Assembly (NCBI GenBank): GCA_036244855.1
Contig: BQKZ01000066.1
Span: 152,442 to 216,441, forward strand
DNA: 64,000 nt
Direction of reading: 5' to 3'
Source: Temnopleurus reevesii
Taxonomy: Eukaryota > Echinodermata > Echinoidea > Temnopleuroida > Temnopleuridae
Shown here: positions 35,701 through 48,050 of the stretch, piece by piece
Layout: every line of letters starts with the position of its first letter
Numbering within the stretch: the first letter of the stretch is position 1
Translations under genes and position numbers: made by a program
Notes under the pieces: generated by a model
Database searches by the model: none
Seen by the model: the letters and a program-made list of their open reading frames with translations, nothing else
Told to the model about the DNA's origin: nothing

Positions 35701-38700
35701 CCCCTTCCTCCTGTCGCTCGATTTTCACCCTAAGTTCCTCCTTGCTGTACCAACATTATAAAGGCAAATGTGATTACTTTGTAGGTTTTGGAATACACAA
35801 GAGCCTAACAACATTGACGCTGGATGCAAATATGGCAAGATAACCAGAAATGTAACCAAGTTTCTACAACCCCCCCCCCCTACAACACCCCCCTCCTACT
35901 TCTGTCCCTCATCCCAAATTCCTCCTTTACTATACAGGTAGTACCTCCATTTTTTAAGGCAAATGTGATTACTTCATAGGTTTTGGAATACAGGAGAGCT
36001 TAACAACATTGATGCAGGATATGAATATGGCATGGCAACTAGTAATGTAACCAAATTTCTACAATATCGCCCTCCTCACCCCAATCCTTCCTTGCTATAC
36101 TTCCATTATAAAGGCAAAATGTGATTACATTTTAGGTTTTGGAATACAGGAGAGCCAAACAACATTAATGTAGGAGAGGACTGCGCGGAGATGATCTTGG
36201 CTGGAGTTTGGAACGACAACGATTGCTATGTCATTCGTCCATTCATCTGCCAGAGAGATAATGGTAATGTCTGTTTCCTTATTTTAGACCCTCTAGTTTA
36301 GACTTGGGATGGATAGACTGCAACAAACTGCTCGGATCAACAATCTTGGATGTAACATCAATAACAACAACAACAACAACAACAACAAACCCTTTCAAAA
36401 CAAAAACGAAGAAGAAGAAAAGAATGAATGAAATTGCCTTTTTGCCATTATTTCACATTTTACTCACATATTTATTGACAATTATTTTAAGGCAACCACA
36501 TTTGATAAAGCTTGCATCCAATATAAACACACTGATACTAATTTTCCACATACATGTATATACTACTAAATCTCAAATTGCTAACCAAAATGTTGCTAAT
36601 TAACATCATGGAATACTAAAACTAGCACTTATAATATAGCTTTGCCTGCATGTATTTTTAACCATATCTATAACACTGAAAAATACTAGCAATCCTCGCC
36701 TTCATTTGATTATGATAGCTATATTCTAATTATCTCTAGTACAGCCATGAATACTGTCTTATTCCATTCATTGCACCTTGAGCATTTTCGTGAAAAGTGG
36801 ATTTGGCGCCATATAAATCATATATATTATTATTATTATTACTCTAAAAAAAATATTATGTTAGTCACAATACCTTCTATTAATTTTTTAGAATATTTTC
36901 CTTAGATGGGTACAGTACTGTATATTTGTATATACATTTGATAGTGCAATCCAAAAGTATTCATATATTTTAGATATAATTAACAAGAGAGGCTAAATTC
37001 AAGTCTTGGAATATTGAATTCACAACAATTGATAGAGAGGATTCGTAGTAACTTTTACAAGGTCTCATAATTAATAATTGTTACTCACTTTGTAAATTTT
37101 GCAAATTTGTTGAATAAAATTTTCATGTGTCCGATTTAAACCTTTAAAAAATTCACAAATATCTAATAAAAGATAAAGCTTTCAGTTATGCTGAACAAAC
37201 AATAAAAAGCATGCATGCATGTTCTTAACCCAAACTTGTCAATTTATGCTAATGTTATTGGACTTTGTTCGATTAATTGATATCATATTGAATAACTAAT
37301 CATGTGGTGGAGTCCAGTTTTGTAAAATTAATATACATTTTCACAAACTAACCTTGTGTTATCAGATGTGATTATAAAATGCGATGAGGGCAACGGATGG
37401 ATGTCCGCAGCCGGTCGCTGCTACAAGTTCTACGCTGAGCCCAAAACGTGGCAAGATGCGGAAAACTTCTGTAGGAAAGTCGACGGAGCTCTCGTTTCCG
37501 TCTCTTCGGCGGAGGAGCAGACTGTCGTGACGACGCAAGCAAACTTTGGTGGAACGACGCTCTGGATTGGTTTGCAAATGGATTCAAGTGTAAGTTGATA
37601 GAGATGTAGCAGTAAATTTTGAGGTTGTTCATTGAGCCGTTTTTAATGAATTTTGATCAGCTAAAAAAGTCAGTTGAATCTCTTAGGCTCGCAAAAATCT
37701 GTCTGACTTGGAAGAACTTTGACTTAAAAGAGGTAAATAACAAATATTTTTTACATGATATGTACAAACAAAATCCCATCTACATAGGGAATTATTTGAC
37801 TTAGAAGAGATCTATTTATTTCATTTATTGATCAATATTTAAGCAGGATGCCCTCACAGAAAGATGTTGGAATCACAAGGGGTCCTGCAGAGATTGACCT
37901 GGGAAGAGTTGACAAATAAATTGTTATATATATTCTTAAGTATATAATTGTTACAAATTCCATATGGACCCCATGGAAAAAAAGAGCCATTTTGTTAATG
38001 GCTCTGACACCGGCAATCCATCTGTAATTCATTTCATTTCTTATAAATTTACTCACTGTGTATTGTACTGTATTTTTATGGTGATTATCAGAAATAGAAT
38101 CGATCATGATAGTACTGCATAAAAATTGCAATTATTTATAATCTAGAATAATATACTTCTGTATATGATCACCTGTTTGTCCAAATTCAAATAAGTTTGC
38201 TCATATAAGCAGAAAAGTGAAGAGCCATTTATAAAAAATAAAACAAAGTTGGGGAATTTAAGCCCACTGATTTTTTTTAATTCAGTATCGTTCAAAATTT
38301 TAACTGATACTATCTTTGTAAGTGCTAGATGAAGAATCAACACATTTTTGCATCAAACTATGATAATTACTTTGTTTGATTGTCTCACTATTACAGAATA
38401 ATATGTATTCATGGAGTAGTGGAGATATGTTGAGCTACACAAACTGGGCTCCAAACCAGCCAGACAATCGGTGAGTCAACCAGAATATCTTCTATCATAT
38501 AAGAAGAGTCTAAGCCCAATTTTCTTTTTATCAGAAGCAGAAAAATTTGGTGAGCAGAACAGAAAAAGTTTGAAGAAATCCAGACAAATAATGTCGTCCG
38601 ACATGTTGCCGATTTGATGAGTGCACTTCTATATATTGATATTCATCGTGTAGAATTCATCATTTCTACATAAGATCTACAGAAAGATATAAAGCTTGTT

Positions 38701-41700
38701 TCAATACAAATATGCAATAGGAGATCATCACATCCATCTTAAAGATATCATGTAGTTAAAGTTTTTAGGAAATAATATTTTTGGGGAAAATAGTAACATT
38801 TTGGGGAAAATAGTAACATTTTATTGAAAATTATATAAATATAATATTGGTCAATTGTACACCTGTGACCTCATCAGTAATAGGCATTTGAACATTGAAA
38901 ATTTTCTAAAGGTTTTTTTGATTTTCCTCAAACTTGTTTTGTTCTGTTTACCTGATTTTTCTGCTCTTATCTAACAAATATTCTTTTGGGGTAAATTCTT
39001 TTAAATCTTCTTAACATTTTGATTACTATTTTAACACTTGTGTAGATTCCGACTGGAAATCAAAATTTTGTGATAAAAGTAATTACAATTATCACCCTAT
39101 TTTATTTCAGAACTATAATACGAAAGCATATGATCTCTTTCAGATTTGACAGCAGCGGGGGTAATTGTGTAGAGGTACTGGATACATCGAACAATGGAGA
39201 ATGGTCTACCATGGCCTGCACTGCAACACAAAGCTTCATGTGCGAAAGGGCAGAGGGTAAGTGCGCCCCATTTTGTTGGCTCCGTTTGATAGCCGCCATG
39301 CAAGCAGACAATGCATGATGGCCAAACAGTCTATTTTCCTGTGCACAGTGTTATCAACCCACTGCTGCCACCATGTAACAATCTTATCTATTATGTATAG
39401 CAATATGAAGATATTGAATCATGAAGAAATGAAATTGACACTGCATTGAATTTTGCTTTGTAAAGTCTTGCAATTCCACAGCTGCCACCATGCAACACTT
39501 TCATCTTTGGCAATTTTAAAAACCATGATTCATGAAGGAATAAGATTGATATTGTTGCGCGAATTTTCCTGTGCACAGTGTTATCATCCCACTGCTGCCA
39601 TCATGTAACGATTTTATCGATTATGTATAGCAATAAGAAGATATTGAATCATGAAGAAATGAAATTTACACTGCATTGAATTTTGCTTTGTAAAGTCTTA
39701 CAATTCCACAGCTGCCACCATGCAACACTTTCATCTTTGGCAATTTTAAAAACCATGATTCATGAAGGAATAAGATTGATATTGTTGCGCTGAATTTTTC
39801 TGTGCACAGTGTTACGTTACCACTGCTGCCACCATTTAGTTTAGTGGTTTGCAGACAATGAATCTTCAAGAAATAAGATGAACATCTTTTCAATGAATTT
39901 TTCTTCACACAGTATCACAATACCACTGCTGCCACAATTTTGTATGGCTATTTGAAGATCATGAATCTTGAAAGAAATGTGATAAACATTGTTTCAATAC
40001 ATCTTGCTGTGCACAATATTATAATCCCACTGCAGTCACCATGCTATGCTTTAATGTATGGTGGTTTTATGACCATAAGTCATAAGAATAAAATTGATGT
40101 TGCTGCGCTGAATTTCACTATGCATAGTGTTACAATCCCACTGCTGCCACCTTTTTGTATTGCAGTTTGAAGACCATGAATCAAAGAGAAACAAGACTGA
40201 CATTGCTTATTGAGATGAAATTCACTATGCACAGTTTCCCAATCCCACCGCTGCCACCATGTAGCGCCATTTTGTACCATAGCTGTTTGGAGACCTACAC
40301 ACAACTCTACGAAACACCACTCAGTAATCATGAATAATAAGATTGACATTGTTGTAGGCTTGCCAATAATCAGTCATGTTAATCTGTATGATTAACTCTT
40401 TCGATCAATGAAAACATATGTACAAGATACAGGGGGCTTGTTAAGTTTAAGACTTCAGATTTTTTTCTCATTTGTATATTCTTTATATTTTTTTCTCCTT
40501 CCAATCAGGCACATGTCCAACAGGATGGCGGCTGTTCCGTGGCTACTGCTACCAGTTCAACACTGCCGTAAAGCACAGTTGGATCGATGCGAAGCACACC
40601 TGCGAGGCACAGGGCACCTTCATGACCTCGGTCCTATCTGATGTGGAGAATAATTTCATCAGGGAGTACTTCCTCGACTTGGAGAGCATTGGCATCACAT
40701 CAACATGGATTGGAATATCAGGTATGATTTATGGACCTCAGTAAATTTATACAGTAGTACCTTGTTATGCTGAGGTCTTTGGGAACAGAGAAATTAGCTT
40801 TATTATTGAAACCTTGTTATTTTACAGTCAGGGCCAAAATACTACAGAATACAAAGTGATGGGACCACCAAAATCACCTTGTTTGAATAACAGTCTTTAT
40901 AACAAGGTTTGACTGTACATGTATGGAGGGCAAAATTTGACATTTTGTTTTCTGCAGAACTTTATTTTTTTTGAATGAATCTATTGCAAGGTTAAAAGTT
41001 ATCACAGACTATTAGTGAAAGGGATGCACTGAATTTTCAGCAAAAAGTCTAAATCTGCTACACCAGTGTAAATGGTGCACTGTTACATCACATGGAAAAT
41101 GATATAAAGTTAATGCTTGAAAGCTTCAGATAAAAATGAAATCAATTAGTTTTTATTTCTTATTAAGATGTTACCAAACTCCCCTGCTACAATGCGCCAC
41201 ATCTAATGTTACTTTCTTACAAGCAATGCCTTTTTGCCGTCAAGCATTATATACTCCTTTTTAAATAAAAAAAAAAATAATGATTTTTAGGACATTTTGT
41301 ATCCTATAATCTATATGATCTTCATTCTTTGTTATTTTTTTTTTACGAGTGATAGTTTGAATTCAACAATCAGTATTAATTTTTTCCTAATATACAGATA
41401 CTGAGAATGATGGACTTTTAGGATGGACCGAGGGAAGTTCAGTTGGCTACACAAACTGGGGACCCAATCAGCCAAATAATATAGTTGGCTCGTCTGACTG
41501 TGGATCTATGACAACAGGTAATTTTATCTAAAGTCTATTATCTTGTGGCTGCATATGTGAACAAGCCTGGATTGTGTATTCATAAAGCTGCACGTAGAAG
41601 TACATGTATGCATGATTCTAGTAAGACTGGTGATCCTGTATAATGTGCAGTTCAGTGCCAGGAGTTATCATTGAGTGCATAAAATGTTCACCAGTCTCTC

Positions 41701-44700
41701 ATATAGTTGTGAATAACTTTACGAACTGTTTATGAACCACAGCCCAGGATATGGAATATGTAGTTATCTGTTTCTGTATCTGTACATGACGTACAGTGAC
41801 AAACATCTGATTTTCTGATTACGTAGGGTTCGGGGTCGAGCATTAAACACTAAACTCTTTAAATTTGAAAATGTGCTTTGGAGACCAGAGTGTATATCTT
41901 AAGATTTTCCCATTTTAGTTTAAATGCGGATACAGCTTTGGAGTTACATGTAGCTACACTTGACATGCCGAAGCATGGTTGTACCTTAATGGCCACAGCT
42001 ATGTAGATTTAACATTTGATAAGACTATCAATTTCAAGGAGCAAACAGAAAAAAATAGATTTTTCTAAAGTTTTTGGCAGCCATCAAACATTCAATGTTT
42101 GTATTTAACCCTTTGTGTATTGGAATAGTTCTGAAAGGGAATAGAAAGCATCATTTGTCTATTGTGTATACTCCACAAATTTACACATAAAAGAGTCATT
42201 CCCATAGAGGTGTGTAGTTGTGCAAAATGCAAACAAAACCACTGACTGAAGTATTTATAATTCATCTTGTATTATATCCTAAAACAAAAGCTTTGATTAA
42301 ATCACTCTTCATAAATTTTGACCGTTTCTAATCTCATTTTCTGTATTTTCTTTCCAGCTGGCGGCAGTGGCAAATGGACGACTAAAAACTGTTTGACTGT
42401 GGAGGCCTACGTCTGTAAAGTTCGAGCAAGTAAGCACACACATATATATCAATTACTATTCAGGGATTTCACTTTTCAGACATATGTCAGAATTAGGACC
42501 TTTTTCAACCTACATTTGAATAATTTACATTGATAAAGTGCCTTTTCATAAGATTCAAAGCGCATTTTAGAAAAAGTAGTAGAATGCACAATAAAGAAAT
42601 GCATATAGAAATAGCAAAATGACAATACATGTATAACTTTTCAAACAGATTAGTATCATTATTAATGGAACATATAAATGCAATACAGGTAACTCTGCCT
42701 AAGTCGAATCTGTTGGGACCAGTCAAATCTGTTCAACTTTTGTGAATTTCGACTTAGAAGAGGCTAATAACACTGGTTTTGTATGCTATGTTCCAGAAAA
42801 TTACATCGACTTAGGCAGTTATTTGACATAAACAAGTTAGACTTAGGCAGAGTTGACGGTAATTACATGCAAATGGAAATAACAAGAGCTCAAAAACATC
42901 AAAGTGGTGTAGCTACAAGATTGCACAATCAATCTTTGCCTTAGAATTCACTATTTTATGTACAAAACGGCATATCAAGATGGATTTCAGACTTTTTTCA
43001 AAGGGATTTAGTAGCATCCCTGCTGTAATGGAGACACAGGAAAGGGATAGCAGCTTGATAACATTGCTTTGACAAAAGCATCAGGGTGATACTGAACAAT
43101 TTTGCATGTTCTTATTCCAATCCAAGAAAAATTCATTGATACAAACCATTCTAGAATATGCATGAGTTGCATCTGTGTGTGAATCTAAAGGCTTTCATGA
43201 CTATTATTGGACTGTTGTCTCTCAGTTTTGTCCAGCCGTTGCATTTTTCAAATTTTAATTTTTACCTCATGCATTTTTGTGTGTGTAATTTCAGAAGGAA
43301 AAGCATGTGATAACTGGGTATTCATGTTTCCATGAATCTTTTACTTGATTTGAAAAAAAATTTCTGGAGTGCTTAAACAATATTAGGCTTTCTAAATAAT
43401 TTGTTTGATATTTGATTTCTTTTATGCTAGGGTTATACCAAGGATCTGCCTTTTGACATTCATATATACGCTAATGGACTAATATAATTTTCATCAAATT
43501 TTTCATTTCTTTGCAGGTCAACCCATCTTTCCTATACTACCCAGTGACTGTAAGTTGACATTTTGTTTTGTAAAAATTTTATATTTTAGAACAATGTGTG
43601 GGTTTGATTCTTCATGATTTTTTCTCATCTCATTTACATGGGACAGTCCACTATTTCATAGGAATTAGAATTGAATATCAACTTTGTCTTATTAGTAGAT
43701 GCTAATTGCATGCAAACTTTAGCATAAAGGTTGTTCTTGACAACATAAAAGCTTGCCTGAGGCTTGCTTGACATAGCATCAAGAAATGACATGCAAACTA
43801 GATTAAGAGATTTGTAGATTGATTGTTGGTAATACTAAAGGGATCTAACGGGACTATAAGTATATTTGTTGGCAAGAAACACAGATGAATAAGAATCTCT
43901 AATAACTCTGGCCAATTTAGTAATAATTAAAAGCTTTTTCCGCTCTCCCTTATCTAGCTATTGGTTCTTGTGAGGCTGGCTGGACTCTGAACAGAGACAA
44001 TTGTTACAAGACAGTGGGTAACGCAGCGTACTTTAGCGATGCAGAGAACGATTGTGTCGCGATGGGTGGACATCTAACCAGCATCCTAGACCAAGAGGAA
44101 CAATCATTCCTTTCCAGTAAGTCCACTTTAAGAAATGTAGCCAGTGACTGTTTCGTAAAAGATCATTCTCATCTTCAGGATGAAATTAATGTGATAAAAG
44201 CCAGTATTTGAAATCAGTTTTGTATGATGAGAATGCTGGTTAAAGTTACGAAACTGAACTCAATTGGCCTCCATCTGGAAGAATTTGGTAAATAGACAAA
44301 ATGTGTATATCAGCTATGCATTTAGAGAAGAGGAGTGTTTGTATGGTTGTATAATTGATTCTAGTGAGATCTAAAGCTAAGTTGATCAAACTGTTTTTGG
44401 GATCCTCTTCATGACCATTATCTTTGAGATCAATTTTGCAAACTAGTGTAAGGCAGGAAAATAAACTAAGTATTGGATTTCACCAGTTGTAAGGCAGTAA
44501 AATAAACAAAGTATTGGAGAAGTAAACTGACGATGAAGAATAACTAAGTCGGAGAACTGAAGATTACTGAAGAACTAAGTTAACTGAAGAGGAGACAAAC
44601 AGAGGCAAACTGAACACGATGAAGTCTGGTGGTATACTGAGGATTTATTCCGAGGGGTGACTCAGCCACTCGATTAACACATTAACATTATTACACATAA

Positions 44701-47700
44701 AAATATTCACATCAAGTAAAGAACAAAAGAGAAAGGAGACACTCCCAACCGAAATAGACTAACCCAATTCAATAAAGTAACCAATAAGGGAGAGAGATGA
44801 GATGACAAAAGAGAGGAGAATGACCATGAAGGAATGTGAAGATGGTTGAACTGATGAGCTGAACTAAAGAGTCAGGTGGAGGATGCAATGAATGAACACA
44901 CCTGAATAGAGAAGGAATGGACAAGGATGCCAGAATGAAAAGAAAGGAATCCCGACTAGGTGGTGAAGTTGATACTTGAATATGAAGAGAAGAATAGGGA
45001 AAATGCCAGACTGCTTGGCAACCGAAAAGGAATAAATAATACATGCAAATCATTTAAAGTCTAGACAGTCAATAGAGGAAAACCCAAACAAATAAAACTA
45101 AAGCCATGTCAAAGTAATGACCCTACACTAGTTTTTAATTGAAACCATCTTTGAAACGTAGATATGAATTGGGTCTAGCACATTCCTTACTATAGTACCT
45201 TTCCATCATTGTGGTGCACTCAATCTAGGAGAGGGAAAATTGAGTGACAAGAATACCATGATGAACGATTGAAGGATTTTGTGAACACAGAATGCCGTCT
45301 CCATTTGTAACAAGTTGCTTTTTTATCTAAAGCAAATGATGTAAAAGCTGTATTCATATTTGCATTGCAATGTTCATGATTATTCTATTTTTTCTCTCTT
45401 TTCAAAGTGCGTGCTGCCATGGCTGAGCGCAGGGTCTTTATCGGATTCACAGACGTCACCAACGAGAACAACTTTGAATGGATTGATGGCTCCCCAGTAA
45501 GTATCTGAGACCAGGGTGGTGTTTCACCAAGTTACAAAAGACTTTAAAAACAACTTTACTAACGACTGGTTTAAGATCCTGTGCTGAATGATCGAGAATC
45601 TTACGCCCATTACACTCGTTTACATGCTCCTGTTCTTCTTAAAGTTGTGCGTAAAATTAAGAACGATTTGGTGAAACGCCGCCTAGGGTTGTGTTTCATT
45701 AATCTGTTCGTACATCTGTGCACGACTCTAGGAACAACTGGTGATCCTCTCACAGACTCAATGATAAGCCTTGGCGCAGAATCACACCGAAGAAAGGGTC
45801 ACCAGTCGTTCATAAAGTCATGCATAGATCTAAGCTCAGCTTTCTGAAACACAACCCTGCTTCCACGAAACTAAGCAGAAAGTTTTTATAGTTTCAATAA
45901 ACTTATCACAAAGTGGAAATCAGTTAGGAGGTCACTTTTTTATGTTTTTGTAGATTTGAGTGCCTGCACGTCCCTATTTGCTTATACCTGTCAACAAGTC
46001 TTTGTTCTCATTGTCTTTTGATTTATCATGAGAAATGTTCAAGTTTTAAAATTTGATATTGATAATATTAAACTTCTTATTTATTTTCATGTAATGATTA
46101 GAACTAGAATGAACTAATATTATTTTTGGCCTCAGACACTTTAGGTCCTACAGGTACAATGTCAATAAGTGCAAGGAGGCTATTTTATTTTTGAAAATGA
46201 GATCTTTATGGTAAAATAATGGGATTTTTATTGATTTTTCATTGATGTGTGTAATGAACAACAGTGAACAATGAAACTTGCTTTCTGTCTTGAAGGTGAG
46301 CTTCACCAACTGGGCCCCATACCAGCCAGATGACTGGAGCGATGAGGGCCAGGACTGCTCCTACCTCAGATACGAAGAGAACGAAGAGGGCTTGTGGGAC
46401 GATATCAACTGCGATAAAGCTCGCTATGCTTACATCTGCAAGAAACCGAAAAGTTAGTACTCCTTTTCTAAAATAATTTTCAATATCTGATTTTCTTAAA
46501 TACTGTGAGGACTGTTCAATTTGCACACAATTTATCAACTGAAAATAACTAATTCTGTAATATTTGTTTTTCTTTAATCATCATTTTTTGCTATGTTTTC
46601 CTTTTTCTCACAGTACCTGGAGTGACTGCCCCTCCACCAGCTGTGCCAACACGTAAGTCATACATTGTATATACATGTACCTGCACTTATATTTTTTGTC
46701 ACAATTTGCTGCATAAGGTGGTTAAAAACATAAAAGTATAATTTGTAACACAACAAATACACTGTATTATGTCCTTGGAAACACTTTATATTGATGAATG
46801 GTGTGAAATATTTAAAGCTGAAATGTATAGGAAGTTTTATGAATGTTTGCTTTACAGACATGATAGCTGTAAACGTCACATTGACATGTTTCCTTGTTTC
46901 AGAAAATTTATGTGAGATCCTTGTGAACAAAAGTTGGACCAAAGTCAATTTTAGGATTTTGTTTCTGGAAATTTTGCATCTAAGAGCCAACAGTGAAAAT
47001 TTTCATCCTCTTTACCTGTCTATACCGTTAACCACAATCCTTGTGATAACAGATTAGATTATGACTGGGTCATGTGAAATGATCTTTGCGCTCAAGCTAG
47101 CCACAATTTGCCACATGGCACAGAAACAAACTTTAAAACTCATCATGAATTGGCTCCCTTTTGGAATAATACAATTGTAGGCTTGTAGGTGCACTGTACA
47201 TAGGAGCTAAGAGTTAAAATCTCTCTTCTTTCTTGCCTTTAACCGTAGCCGTTTTCGATCCTCGCTGTGGTAACGGATGGGAATACGACACCGGATCGGG
47301 TAACTGCTACCTCTTCAAACCTACGGATTACAGGACCTGGGACGATGCGAGAATGCAGTGTAAAATTGGAGGAGGAGAGCTGCTCAGCATTGTCGATCAG
47401 ACGGAACAAACCTATATCAATGGTAGGCTCATTGAACGGATGATATTGATGATGATGATGATCATGATGATCATGATGATAGTAATGATGATGATGATGA
47501 TCATCATCATGATGAAAATGATGAGGAAGGCTGCTTTGCATTGTCAATCATACGGAACAGACCTATATCAATGGTAGATATAGTAAAAATATTTACAGTG
47601 ATAGCGAATGGATGTTGATGATAGAGATGATGATGATGATAATGAGGGGGATGAGGAGAAAAGCTGCTTAGCATTGTTGATCAAAAGAATCAGACCTATA

Positions 47701-48017
47701 TCAATAGTTAGTAAGTACAGTGAAACCCTGATGGTGAGAGGATGATGTTGATATTGATGATAATGATGATGAGGATGATGATAAAGAAGGTGATGATGAT
47801 TAAGTTGATGATCACGATAATGTTTACGAGGATGATGTTGATGATCATATTGATGATTGAGATGATGATGATAATGTTCATGGAAGGCTTTTGACCAAGC
47901 CTCCTGGCTTTTAGGATTCCCCACTTTCTTATTTTGTTTTATATATTATGTACTGTATTTTTTTACATTGTTGATATTTTTTAAGAAAGTGAAAATAAAT
48001 GAATTGAATTGAATTGA

Positions 48018-48050
<33 letters not shown>

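Noticed and set aside
39340..40345. Possible CRISPR-like array
   Set aside because: This is a eukaryotic intron; units of about 110 bp diverge throughout and no constant short repeat with unique spacers is present.
43290..43318. A short possible exon (EGKACDNW) before the CTLD4 linker
   Set aside because: An AG and GTATTC border it, but it is not needed for frame and the donor is weak; the linker exon at 43517 joins 42429 directly.
47239..47924. His-rich and Met-rich open frames
   Set aside because: They are (GAT)n microsatellite read in different frames.
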